Positions 9,926-19,559 of a stretch of 64,000 bases of DNA are shown here, in pieces. Origin of the DNA: Euborellia annulipes. Lineage: Eukaryota > Arthropoda > Insecta > Dermaptera > Anisolabididae. The position numbers and the translations under genes are program-made. The first letter of the stretch is position 1. Each line of letters opens with the position of its first letter. The stretch covers positions 1-64,000 of the forward strand of contig JAKCPI010010567.1 of NCBI GenBank assembly GCA_023213315.1, written 5' to 3'. Below the pieces are notes generated by a model. That model was not told the DNA's origin. It saw nothing but the letters and a program-made list of their open reading frames with translations, and ran no database searches.

Positions 9926-10114
9926 TCACCTATCTGTTTGTCTGTCACGCTCTATTTGACCAACTTCCCGTTGGAATTTTGAAACGAAATTTTGCAGTCT
10001 TATAGAGGACGTTATGTAGAGTCCCGGATAAATACTCGGGTCGCGAAATTCCTATAACTTTTTGAGTTATTAATTCCTAAAGTTACAATTTCTCCCATAG
10101 GAAATTTTTTTTTT

Positions 10115-10245
10115 TTTTTAACCCTTTTCGGCTACAGAGGCCATTTAGGGATTATTTATTTATTATAAATTTTAATATACAATGTACCGATAGCAACCGG
10201 GGGGCGTTCCACACGCTGATTGCTCGGGGGTCACCAATCCCTCCC
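10115..10245 (-). repeat. Dispersed repeat (SINE-core type)
   Basis: TTTTCGGCTACAGAGGCCAT and, 70 bases on, GGCGTTCCACACGCTGATTG match the copies at 5561, 13950 and 15665. A T run precedes it, as expected for a minus-strand retroposed copy. The flanks CTCCCATAGGAAAT and CTCCCATAGGAAAT (10091-10104 and 10241-10254) are a direct duplication, which supports insertion. Confidence 0.6.
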
Positions 10246-10264
10246 ATAGGAAATGTATAGAAAA

Positions 10265-10581
10265 CAGAGTTGGCAGGTTTTATCCCGCCGAGTATAATAC
10301 ACGGTTTTATACATGAATAAAACTATCGCGGATAAAACTAGGCCGATTTATAAAAGGTATAAAACTGTAAAAAACCCCCCCCCCTGAAAAAAAGAGCTTA
10401 AAAGCTTTTTATATTTTATAATGTTTTAAAGCATTGACGATGTTGTTTGCTTTTTATTTAGTGAATAATATATTCAAAATGTTAACTCGTCGGGTTTGCG
10501 CATGCGAATCCAATGTTTTATACAAGTTTTATGCGCAATTTTTGTATAAAACTGCAAAATTGTGTATAAAACCCAACTCTG
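10265..10581. mobile_element. hAT MITE (CAGAGTTGG ends)
   Basis: The ends are CAGAGTTGG and CCAACTCTG with longer inverted similarity (GGTTTTAT and ATAAAACC). The flanks ATAGAAAA and ATAGAGAA are an 8-base duplication with one mismatch. The empty site ATAGAGAA is preserved in the reversed HINE at about 18622, which proves insertion into the HINE. The body holds repeated TTTTATAC-type motifs and no transposase. Confidence 0.75.
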
Positions 10582-10692
10582 ATAGAGAAATATCTATGTA
10601 TTCTTTGCTTTTATCATATTCTATGGATTCTCAAGCAGACACTGGATTGGAATGGAATAATAATAATTTTTTATTCTTAATTAAGAAGAAAA

Positions 10693-10805
10693 AGGCCCTC
10701 GGGGCTTGGTGTTAGGGAGTTAGCGTGCTAACGTCGTATACCAAAAGTCGCTGGATCCCAGGCAACCTGATTATTTTTTTTAAGCCATTTGGATACCAAA
10801 TTTGA
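10693..10805 (+). repeat. tRNA-derived SINE segment (short form)
   Basis: GCCCTCGGGGCTTGGTGTTA and GTTAGCGTGCTAAC give a diverged A box, and GTCGCTGGATCCCAGGCAAC a decayed B box. It ends at CCATTTGGATACCAAAT like the copy at 18433. It sits at the same HINE position as the SINE at 16170. Confidence 0.65.
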
Positions 10806-11126
10806 AATTAAAAAAAAATCCAACTTTTAAAAAAATTCGATGGACAATAATGGTATAGAGGGGACCAAAGCAAAAGTCCCTCAAAAAAATGTCAAATTAT
10901 TTCAAGGTGTATAAATTGACTTTTTTTTATAACCGCTGTGTAATCATTCCTCGCAATAAAATACTTGTTTTAATGTTTTTTTTTTTTTTCATGTATTGGG
11001 ATCTATGGGAGAGGCGTGGCTTCACCTGGTGGCAAAAAATGAACTAGCGATTGTAGGATTGAATGGCTGAGCTGATACGCAAGTACTCGTGTTTTATGAG
11101 ACAAAAAGTTTAATTAAAAATAAAAA

Positions 11127-11230
11127 ATGGGTGTGACGATACAGGAAATTTGTAGGTTTTCTTCTGCCACACTTACTAATAGAAATTTTATTTGTGGAGA
11201 TAATATTATTGATCCTGGTCATGTTTTAAA
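11127..11230 (+). CDS. Exon 1 of an unrecognised two-exon ORF
   Basis: ATG at 11127 opens 34 codons (start MGVTIQEICRFSSATLTNRN, then a CGD motif) and ends with two bases before the splice donor GTGAGT at 11231. The exon is less AT-rich than its surroundings. The next exon begins with one base that completes a Lys codon, so the phase fits. I do not recognise the protein. It has two cysteines and no DDE, THAP or zinc-finger pattern that I can place. It lies between the terminal inverted repeats at 10994 and 12137, which suggests a transposon-encoded or transposon-captured gene. An upstream exon cannot be excluded. Confidence 0.4.
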
Positions 11231-11592
11231 GTGAGTAATAGTAATGACAGTTTCAATGACAGACCAAATTCTTGCTTTCTGTTTACAAACAACAAGTTTA
11301 CGAGAAGAATTTCATGAAATAAATGATCAAATTTCATAATAATAATAACAATTGGGATGGATGCTCGTATAAGGCTGGATTAGGAAGTACCTGCAAGCAC
11401 ATTTGGGGCTGTACTTTTATTCTGTAACCGCTATTTATGATATCTGATATGATGTTAGCCAAAAAGTGTTGGAAATATTTTATTGTAATAATAAATACAA
11501 GATAATTAAATGATAAATTAACTAAAAAATTAATACCGGTAATTAAATATAAAATTAATAATTTTTTTTTTGTACTTACAAAAATAATTTAG

Positions 11593-11773
11593 AAGATTTA
11601 AAAAATATCACGTGAATGTGTTTGGAGTGCACCACATAAATCAGCTCTTAAAAAAATACGATATGAGAGGCCTTTGCTCGAGCACAATTGTTTTGGAGAA
11701 AAACAAGAAAAAGATAGAGGCAAAAATTAAAAAGAAGGCTTCTAAATCTGATAGATTGATTCTTCTACAATAA
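11593..11773 (+). CDS. Exon 2 (last) of the unrecognised two-exon ORF
   Basis: The acceptor AG at 11591-11592 follows a T-rich tract. One base completes the split codon, then 59 codons lead to TAA at 11771-11773. The segment reads RFKKYHVNVFGVHHINQLLK followed by a YDMRGLCSS stretch and a very basic tail with EKNKKKIEAKIKKK. An AATAAA polyadenylation signal overlaps the stop codon. The joined product is about 94 residues with an intron of 362 bases. The basic C-terminus would suit nucleic-acid binding, but that is inference. No family is recognised, and nothing resembling a catalytic core is present. Confidence 0.4.
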
Positions 11774-12137
11774 AATTATTTATAATTTTCACTATACTGT
11801 CTTTTTTTTGGAAAAGAATGAAATCGAACTGTTTCATGCTTACATTTAGATGCATGACTTTTACACCCATAAACACAAAGTAGATACACATTGCTTTTAT
11901 TTTTATAAGGAGAAAATTTCATATTTGTGAATATATTAGTGTATGTATGTATTATTTATTAATCTAACAATAATGTTTACTCGTGGGTTATAACTTTTTT
12001 TTAAATAATACAATTATATCAGATGTTTAAATGTTCTTGTCCCTTATATCACGTTAAACATAAGAAGGTTTATCCTACAATGGCTAGTTCGACTTTAAGC
12101 CACCAGGTAGCGTATTGAAATGCTAAAGATCCCAATA

Positions 12138-12545
12138 GGGAATTTAAATTTAAAATTAACGCTTTTATTTTATCAACGACATTTGGTGTGTATTTATACC
12201 AATATTGAAACATATCACCTTTATAGTCCATTAATTTTGAAACTACTTGACTGATTTTTTTTTAAGGTTGATTTCAGGCTTTATTTTTATGTTTCAATTA
12301 AAGTCAAGTGTTTATCAGAATTATGTTTTTTTTTTTTATGTATCTCACGTACAGAAGTCTTATCTCTTGTTAATGGAAAAAATATCAGATATTTCATTTA
12401 AATGTGGAGCGTTTTTTAGTTTTTTTATTTTATTTTTTTATTTTCTATGGTTATCATAATCTAAAAATATTTTCATTATCACCGTTATCGCATTCTCTGA
12501 TTTGAAGAAGGTCAGCAAGTTGATTCTTATATCGAATGTCTGATA
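12138..12545. other. AT-rich DNA, no gene seen
   Basis: T-rich stretches give a spurious aromatic open frame (12247-12459). The dispersed fragment AAACTACTTGACTGATTTTT is at 12240. Confidence 0.4.
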
Positions 12546-13169
12546 ATAGTCCGAGAGCTGGCGACAAAAATGGGCAAGTTTTCTGAAGGCCGAATAGGTT
12601 GCATTTTAGTGATGGAAAGATACTCTAGAGTCAGCACTTGCAATCCCGGGGCGTTTAGCGGGAATAAGCCGGTAAAGTTGCGGGAAGATGGTTTTTCGCA
12701 AATATCTCGAAAACTATGCGGTTTTCAGAAAAAATTCATCTATACGAAAATAATCGAAATTAAATTACAAACAAAAATGGTCTAGTACATAATCACGCTA
12801 AAGTGAACTGTTCGAGAGATATAGAGGGGGTGAAATTTGTAATTAATATGAAAGGAGACACTGATATAGAGAAATATTTATATCTTGCCCTCTATATCTC
12901 CCGAACCGTTCACTTTAGCGTGATTATGCACCAGACCATTTTTGTTTGTAATTTAATTTCGATTATTTTTGTATAGATGAATTTTTGCGGAATACCGCAT
13001 AGTTTTCGAGATATTTGTGAAAAACCATCTTCCCGCAACTTTACCGGCTTATTTCCTCTAAACGCCCCGGTACTGGATGTGCTGCCTCTAGAGTATCTTT
13101 CCATCACTAAAATGCAACTTATTAGCCTTCAGAAAACTTGCCCATTTTTGTCGCCAGCTCTTGGACTAT
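12546..13169. repeat. Foldback element with arms of about 280 bp
   Basis: The left arm from ATAGTCCGAGAGCTGGCGAC and the right arm ending GTCGCCAGCTCTTGGACTAT are reverse complements over almost their whole length, around a spacer near 12835-12890. Because of the symmetry both strands show the same short frame (ending in KLQTKMV), which is not a gene. Arm identity is high but there are many substitutions, so it is older than the palindrome at 55939. Confidence 0.8.
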
Positions 13170-13195
13170 AACTATCATTTCCTTCAAAAATTTAA

Positions 13196-13887
13196 TTTTT
13201 ACTTTCTCTTACCTATGTATATATGTAATATATATATAGAGAGAAAGTATTGGATTCATGTCAAAAATTCGATGTCGAGATTTTGATGGATCTTCACGTT
13301 TTGAAGTCCCCTGAATCCAAAAAAGTGGTTTTCGCGACATGGTCTGTCTGTGGGTGTGTGGGTGTGTGGGTGGGTGGGTGGGTGTGTGGGTGTGTGTCAA
13401 ATTTTAAGCATGAAGGAATTGAGCTATGAGACTGAAATTTTATATTTAAGTTAAACACCCCCGGGACCGGAAAAATAAGCTTTTAATCAAAATCGGCCAA
13501 AGAGTACTAGTACTTTACTGATGTACTTTTTCAGTTTTTTTCGATTTTCTCAAAATTCGCTCTAACGATTTTGATTAAAATTCAAAAATCAATTATTTTT
13601 TAGATGCTCTTTCAAATGTATATTCTCGTTTTGCCCTCAAAATTGTTTGAAGCACACTTTACTCTTGTACTCCATAGAAAAGATAGGAGAAATGGTTGCC
13701 CTGGTAACAAAATATAAATATTTTCCCATACTTATAAATTTTACATCTGAATTCAAATATTCCTTACTGCCGGGAACTAAATACATGTCGACACAAAAAA
13801 TCTGGTGTGACAAGCACAGTACACAACTTTTGATTACCGAAGGTAAGAGAAAGTTGTGTGCTGTGCGCCAGTCACACCAGATTTTTA
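13196..13887 (+). repeat. Family H repeat, copy 5 (complete, 692 bp)
   Basis: This is the best complete copy. It has the TTTTTACTTTCTCTTACC start, a TA stem, the ATTCGATGTCGAGATTTTGA block, a GT-rich microsatellite, the AGAGTACTAGTACTTTACTG block, ACCATTTC/GGTAACAAAATATAAATA, and the terminal hairpin from CTGGTGTGACAAGCACAG to GTCACACCAG. It serves as the reference for the family. Confidence 0.8.
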
Positions 13888-13949
13888 TTTTTATAATCAA
13901 TTCACTGATATTTATAGCAGTTTATATAGTAGAATTTGGTGTTTTTTAT

Positions 13950-14035
13950 AACCCTTTTTCGGGATTCTTTCAATGTTTTAATTAAAGATACCGAAGAGCG
14001 TTCCACACGCTGATTTTTCGGTGCCACCCATCCGT
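13950..14035 (-). repeat. Dispersed repeat fragment (CGTTCCACACGCTGAT)
   Basis: It matches the 3' half of the repeats at 5561 and 10115. The core domain is eroded. Confidence 0.45.
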
Positions 14036-14219
14036 ATTTTAATTTTTGCTTTACTCTGTTGACATGCGCGAATCGAATTTATTAATTATAAATTTTTAGA
14101 GGCTTTATCTCTTCAACTGTGGTCAATTGCACACGGCATTATTTGAACAACTTCCCGTTGGAAGTGGGAACTTCAGGAGAGTTCAAGAAAAGAGTTCTAT
14201 CTCTTAAAGCAAATAATTA

Positions 14220-14320
14220 AATTATAGAGAATTAAATTCTGCATGTATTGGTTATTTACTTATTAAAATTTGGTGTGAGTAGATGGGCAAAATTAAAATT
14301 CAAAGATTTTCCAATTTCTA
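14220..14320 (+). repeat. Solitary monomer of the 19.6-kb satellite
   Basis: TTATAGAGAATTAAATTCTG followed by AAATTTGGTGTGAGTAGATG and GGCAAAATTAAAATTCAAAG is the same unit that is tandemly repeated at 19560-21960, here as a single copy 5 kb away and followed by HINE-like sequence (TCTGTCTGTCACGCTCTGTT). Confidence 0.6.
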
Positions 14321-14704
14321 TTCTGTCTGTCTGTCACGCTCTGTTTAGGCAACTTCCGGTTTTGAATTTTGAAATGAAATTTTTTATGCTTAAAGAAAAC
14401 CATCTCGGGATTACAGGAAAATTATTTTCATCCCGAAATTCCTATAACTTTTTTTCGAATCATAGGCGTTTAAGTGAAAATTTTCAGAAAATTATTCGTT
14501 TAAAGGGTATTAAATTAAAATCGTGATTTTTACCAAAGTATTAAAATAAAATATAAATATAGGTATTTAAAATTAAAAATTGAATAAATTAAATCTCACA
14601 ATTATTATTTTATAATTCAATCATTTCAACTTTTCTATTGTATTTTTGTCATTAATATGGATAGAGATGAAATAATAATATAAATGTCGTAATGTAGTAA
14701 AGAA

Positions 14705-14805
14705 ACATGGTGTGAGTGGTCGGTGACGTCACGGCTTGTAACACAACATGCTAATAGAAGGGCGAAAAAATTTGAGGCCATTAAATAAAAGTTTCACTTT
14801 AAAAT
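14705..14805 (-). repeat. Fragment of the TGACGTCA-bearing repeat
   Basis: The minus strand contains TTACAAGCCGTGACGTCAC and AAAGTGAAAC, as in the longer copies at 40861 and 42627. Confidence 0.5.
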
Positions 14806-14829
14806 TATAAAATTTATAAACAGAAATAA

Positions 14830-15665
14830 TATTATTTTATAATTAATGATAGATTAGATTAGAATCCGGGAAAATTATCCTAAAATTTCGCGGTTATTAA
14901 GTATGCTGTATTTGTGTTTTGTGTATATATTTATAAATACATCTCCTTAGTAAAAAATTGAGATACGTCAAAATTATTTTCATAGGAATTTATTTATTTT
15001 TTTTTTTTTAATTAAAAGAGATTATTTCGCAAAATTGCAATTTATGATGCAATTGTGAGTTTGTTAGTTGGATATACGAGTATATATATAGGGATGCTGG
15101 ATTCGAGTCATTCCTCTCTCTCTCCCATCTTCTAGAGGATATTTTTAGCTTGTTTATAAGACGAAAAAAAAAGAACATGTATTAAAATAACGGATATACT
15201 GTGTGTGGAGCCTAGCAAGATAATAAATTAATAGTTGAAATAAAAAATAAATAGCGAGAGACGACCCTAAAATTCGTCACTTTAGTCGTGGGATTTTTCT
15301 TTCAAATCAATTCAATAATCATGTTGAAATAAAAATTTTTTTTTTTTTTTTTTGTTTAAAACTTTTGTTAGATATTCTGAAAGTAGACATTCTCCCGAGT
15401 AAAATGATATATCACACGTGTATATTTGGTTAAAAAAATATTTTAGGCTGCACTTAGAGCATCGCTAATTAGAAGACAATAATTAAAAAAAACAATAACA
15501 AACAATTAAAATTTAATAATGAATAAAAGCGAAAGTTAAATTAATTAAATATTATTATTATTAAATTAATTATTATTATTATTATTATTATTAAAATATT
15601 ATTAATATTTAAATTTAAATAATTTTTAATTGAGAATCTTTTTAAAACCCACAAATATTTATTTT
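14830..15665. other. AT-rich DNA with (ATT)n microsatellite
   Basis: The ATT repeats span 15550-15595. The remainder shows no gene and no recognised element. Confidence 0.4.
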
Positions 15666-15830
15666 TTAACCCTCTTCCGACCATTTAGGGGTTTTTAGGG
15701 GAGTTTATTTCTTTATTATATTAATAATAATATACATTGTATCGATGACAATCGTGGGGGCGTTCCACGCGCTGATTGATTGAGATCACCAATCCCTAGC
15801 TTGGCATCACTTAACCTCAACGATTGGGGT
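15665..15830 (-). repeat. Dispersed repeat (SINE-core type)
   Basis: CCCTCTTCCGACCATTTAGG and GCGTTCCACGCGCTGATTGA match the copies at 5561 and 10115. Confidence 0.5.
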
Positions 15831-15889
15831 GACTATTAATCTACTCCGTTGCCGCGATTTATTTATTTAATTGTAGAATTTCTTTATGA

Positions 15890-16508
15890 TCTATATATAA
15901 TACTAGCGGAGTGTCCGTCTGTCTGTCACGCTCTGTTTGACCAAATTTTAAAACGTAATTTTGCAGGCTTATAGAGGACGTTATGGAGAGTCCTGGAAAA
16001 ATACTCGGGTCCCGAAATTCCTATAACTTTTTGAGTTATTATTTTCTAAAGTTTCGATTTCTCCCCTAAAGAAATGTTTATATATTCTTTGCATTTGTGT
16101 ATTCCATGAATGTAAACAAAACTTCAAGCAGGCACTGGACTGGAATAAGTAGTAATAAAATTTTTCTTAGCCCTCGGGGCATGGCGTAGAGGTTAGCGTG
16201 CTAACCTCATATACCAAACGTCGCGGGTTCGGACCCCAGGCAGTCTAATGATTTTATTTAAGCCATTTGGATAAATAAGAATGCCTGGACCCCATATATG
16301 TATATTTATTCAATAACGGTTATCGTTTAAAGTCTTATATGGCCTATATTGCCGAAAAGACTGTATGAATGTGTGTGTGAGTGTGAGTGTGAATGAAAAA
16401 AAGTGAGAGTGTTTATTATTTAAAAAAAAAAAAATGCGAGGAGGGTCCGCCGCAGTCGGGCCCGAGTCTGCTGGAGGGGGCGAAGCCCAAGGCGGGCGGT
16501 GCGGCTAG
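15890..16508 (+). mobile_element. Non-autonomous Helitron (HINE), complete
   Basis: It begins with TC (TCTATATATAATACTAGCGG) directly after A and ends with a GC-rich hairpin region (GGGCGAAGCCC, then GGCGGGCGGTGCGG) and CTAG, directly followed by T. This is the Helitron pattern: 5' TC, 3' hairpin plus CTRR, insertion between A and T, no target duplication. There is no Rep/helicase coding sequence in 619 bases. It carries a SINE at 16170. Related copies are at 9926 and, reversed, at 18085. Confidence 0.7.
16170..16434 (+). repeat. tRNA-derived SINE, full length, inside the HINE
   Basis: A box in GCGTAGAGGTTAGCGTGCTA and B box in GCGGGTTCGGACCCCAGG. The body has the shared core TATATGGCCTATATTGCCGA, then a TGTG/AGTG-rich stretch and an A tract at 16422-16434. 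It is the same family as the TSD-flanked copy at 55619. No duplication is visible here. Confidence 0.75.
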
Positions 16509-16678
16509 TAATCATATAAATAAGAGAATTTTTTTCCAATATTTTTCACAATTAATATGCAAAAATAAGGAAATTTAATTTTTATTGAATATATGTATAA
16601 ATTTGTTGCTTATTTGTTTTCAATTAGCAATACATATTTATGAAATAATTGCATTCGGAATAGAAATCAGATATTAAA

Positions 16679-17811
16679 AGATTTTAATGGAAATACTCGT
16701 TTTGAGTCCAAAAAAGTGGATATTTCAAAATCAAATATCTCAAGAATGAAAATACCTACGAGGGTGAAATTTGATAAATGTTAAAAATGCCATGTATAAA
16801 AGTTGACGCTTCCATACACAAGATTTTGTGTCTACGGGAAGGAAATAAATAATAATAATAATAATTAAGGTGCTCTAAAAACCGTTAGAAGACGATTCAG
16901 TACGGAGTTACTCTAGGCGGTAAGAGATGGCGTTAGTTTTTCCCATAGGGATACAAGAGATTTATTCCATTTCATTTGAAAGATTCCAGCTAATTAATTA
17001 AGGGTAGAAAATTAATAATTTTTTAACACAATGATTACTAATTTAATTATCTATAAGATATAGAGCGAGGGATTTTTTAAGAATATCTTTTATTTAATGC
17101 GATTAACCTAAAAAAAAAAAATTTAATTTTTCGAAAATCAAAAAAAGGGCTTCTATAAGTTGTAGATATTTTAAATAGCTTTAATTAAAAAAAAAATTTG
17201 AGGTCGATAGCTTCAAAATTGTGGCCGCCGGGAAACTCGCACCCCGAGACGCGCACCTTAAGTTATAACTACCCCCTAGCATGCAATTTCTAGCTTTTGT
17301 TCAAAATCGGTCAAAGAATACTAATACTTTACTGATGTACGGAAGGTCACTTTAAGCCCCCATGAGTTTTTCAAATTGTGATTATTTCATTGTTTTTATA
17401 AAAGAAAATCAAAATCTTTATTGGAAATTTTCTAGGCTTGAACCATGAAAGTTTCCATTAAAAAGATATAATATTTTTTTAAAACAATGAAATAATCACA
17501 AGTAGAAAACGCATGGGTGGGACTTAATATTGACCTTCACTGTACATTTTTTTTGATTTTCTCAAAATTCGAACTAAGGATTTTGTTTAAAATTCCAAAA
17601 TCAATTATTTTTTAGATGCTCTTTAAAATGTATATTCTCATTTTTCCTTCAAACACTTTACTTCCTACCTCTTAAATATGATCAGAAAATAAATACGATC
17701 AGAAACAAAATATAACAATAAAGATCTTGTGTTTGTGTGTGTGTCAGGACAACACACCACTAGAGGTAGATGAAAGTAGTGTGCTGTGTTGTGAACTCAC
17801 CAGATTTTTTT
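16679..17811 (+). repeat. Family H repeat, old and mosaic copy
   Basis: The blocks near 16680-16800 and 17270-17811 follow family H order, ending with a decayed hairpin (GTGTCAGGACAACACACC, then TCACCAGATTTTTTT). Between them is unrelated DNA, and a foldback is inserted at 17341. Confidence 0.5.
17341..17540. mobile_element. Small foldback MITE inserted in family H
   Basis: GAAGGTCAC at the left and TTGACCTTCAC at the right are inverted, as are TTGTGATTATTTCATTGTTT and AAACAATGAAATAATCACAA. It interrupts the H block ACTGATGTAC-ATTTTT, and GTAC is present on both sides. Confidence 0.6.
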
Positions 17812-18157
17812 TTTTTGCGTGCAAAGATTTTTTAGTTAGTTATTAGAGCAAATTTTCTTGAATAATTTGAAATTCTAATTTTAGAGAGAGGATGAAAGAA
17901 TGCTACGTTTATTTTTCCTTTTACTTTTTTTTTTTTTTTTTTTGCAAGTGGATTTAATGATAGTCTGGAATTTAAGTCGTAAGTCAATAAAGGAGATTAA
18001 AATAAGGTTTCTTTGATCCAATAAAATTGCATCATTGATGAGAAGCCATGATCTGATTAAAATTTAATTATTTAAATGATTAATTATTCGCTTCCCCCCC
18101 CTGGACCCCCCGCCAGCTGGCTCGGGCCGCACGGCGAACCCTCGCCTTTTCTTAATT

Positions 18158-18411
18158 GGACCCCGTTACGCATTAGTGTGTCAAGCGCCAGCTACCGAGT
18201 TTTGAGAAAATTAACATTAAAGTTTTTTGTTTACATTGGATTATATGAAATTTTTTTTTTGTCAATTGTGCAAGTAACATTAAATATAAATTTTTTTAGG
18301 ACATATTTCATAAAAAATATTATTAATTATAGCATTTGAAACAATATTCCGTGCTTAACTCAATTTTTAATTTTTTTTTGGCGCTTGACACACTAATGCA
18401 TAACATGGTCC
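18158..18411. mobile_element. MITE with GGACCCCGTTACGCA ends, 4-bp TSD
   Basis: The ends are GGACCCCGTTACGCATTAGT and ACTAATGCATAACATGGTCC. The flanks are AATT on both sides (18154-18157, 18412-18415). A 949-base relative at 34482 has the same ends and ATAT flanks. There is no coding region. Confidence 0.7.
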
Positions 18412-18432
18412 AATTATAAAAAGAAAATTATT

Positions 18433-18542
18433 GCCCTCGGGGCTTGGTGTAGGGGTTAGCGTGCTAACCTCATATACCAAAAGTCGCGGGTTCGGACCTC
18501 AGGCAGTCCGATGATTTTATTTAAGCCATTTGGATACCAAAT
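18433..18542 (+). repeat. tRNA-derived SINE segment (short form)
   Basis: GGCTTGGTGTAGGGGTTAGC and GCGGGTTCGGACCTCAGG are good A and B boxes. It ends at ATTTGGATACCAAAT and joins reversed HINE sequence, so it is inverted relative to its HINE host, unlike the copies at 10693 and 16170. Confidence 0.7.
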
Positions 18543-18640
18543 CCAATCCAGTGCCTGCTTGAGGATTTGTTTACTTCCATAGAATACACAACTGCAAAGA
18601 ATACATAGATATTTCTCTATACATTTCCTATGGGAGAAAT

Positions 18641-18978
18641 CTATTGCAAGAATGCTGAACTAATTTGACAGTTGATTTTTAAATAATTTATTTAATCTTA
18701 TTTTAAAAATTTCTTAATTAATATGTGATTAATAATAACAATAAATTCATTTTTAAATTTAAAAAAAAATTAAAGATTATTGGGACATATTGTTTTTTTG
18801 TATTTGCTTGATAACAAAAAAATTAATTACGATAATTTTTTAATAAGTCATTAAAAAAAATTATAGCTCGATGTCCCAATAATCTCTTATGAATTTAATT
18901 CATTTAAAAAAAAACCGCATTGAAAAATTCCTTATAATAGTCTAGTTTATTTTTAACGTCACTCCTGAACCCCCTTAA
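18641..18978 (+). repeat. Repeat Q, 5'-truncated copy
   Basis: It runs from CTATTGCAAGAATGCTGAAC to CCTGAACCCCCTTAAG, with an internal inverted pair ATTATTGGGACA / TGTCCCAATAAT about 110 bases apart. Longer copies are at 22571 and 41303 and another truncated one at 33312. All lie on the plus strand. Confidence 0.65.
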
Positions 18979-19559
18979 GGAATTTTTTGAGCTTCCCCAT
19001 TTGGGGATTTAGGACCGTATCTTTTTCCATAATGTCCAGTGGGCGTAATTCGAACGGAAATTGTTAAAACAGATATACGGACACTCTATAATTATATTTT
19101 AGACCCTTTTGATTCTTTTATATTTATTTTTTTTGATGAGTAGGTGCAGAAAATAATAAAACGCGCCCTGAGTGTTAGTTTAATTGCATTAAAATAAGTA
19201 AGTGAATTTGTAAATAGCCGGCAAATGTTGAATGACCTTTAAGAGACAGACACACAGACACATGTATGTAGGTTGTTGGAATTCTCTTGCACCTTTCAAA
19301 GTAATATTTATTGCTTATATTTTGCCACAGGCGATTTCTTGTCCTCATTTGGCGGAATCAAAATATGGTAACATTATTTATTTTTTTTTTTTTTATTAAT
19401 TTCACTCTCTAATAGGATTTAATAAAAAAATGAGATTTCAAGGTGATATTATATAATAATAATAGATCGATATGTATTTTATAGGGTTTGTATTTTGTAA
19501 AAAAATCTTTCGAGCGATGCAAGTTGAAATAAAAAAATATATCGTAAATAACCGGTAAA
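18979..19559. other. AT-rich DNA, no gene seen
   Basis: There is no long frame. A short AC-rich stretch lies at 19249-19263. Confidence 0.35.

Larger units (their letters stand above)
9926..10810 (+). mobile_element. HINE (Helitron-like non-autonomous element), nested
   Basis: It shares with 15890-16508 the blocks CTGTCACGCTCTATTTGACC, TTATAGAGGACGTTATG, ATACTCGGGTC and TCCTATAACTTTTTGAGTTA in the same order. Two insertions interrupt it: a SINE-core repeat at 10115-10245 and a hAT MITE at 10265-10581. The tRNA-like SINE segment at 10693 follows the element's GACACTGGATTGGAATGG block. Neither terminus is clean. Confidence 0.55.
10994..12137. mobile_element. Element with 66-bp TIRs around a two-exon ORF
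   Basis: The left end (10994-11060) and the reverse complement of the right end (12072-12137) align over 66 bases with conserved blocks TATTGGGATCT, ACCTGGTGGC, GAACTAGC and ATTGTAGGAT at matching spacing. I see no clear target-site duplication. The 1.1-kb body contains the spliced ORF at 11127-11773 and little else. Whether it is a small DNA transposon or a gene captured between repeats is open. Confidence 0.5.
18085..18640 (-). mobile_element. Reversed HINE copy, nested
   Basis: Reading on the minus strand, 18640-18543 matches the HINE 5' part (CTCCCATAGGAAATGTATAG, then CAAGCAGGCACTGGATTGG), and 18140-18085 matches the GC-rich 3' part of 15890-16508. The terminal CTAG is not preserved. 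A MITE (18158) and a SINE segment (18433) lie inside. Confidence 0.5.
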
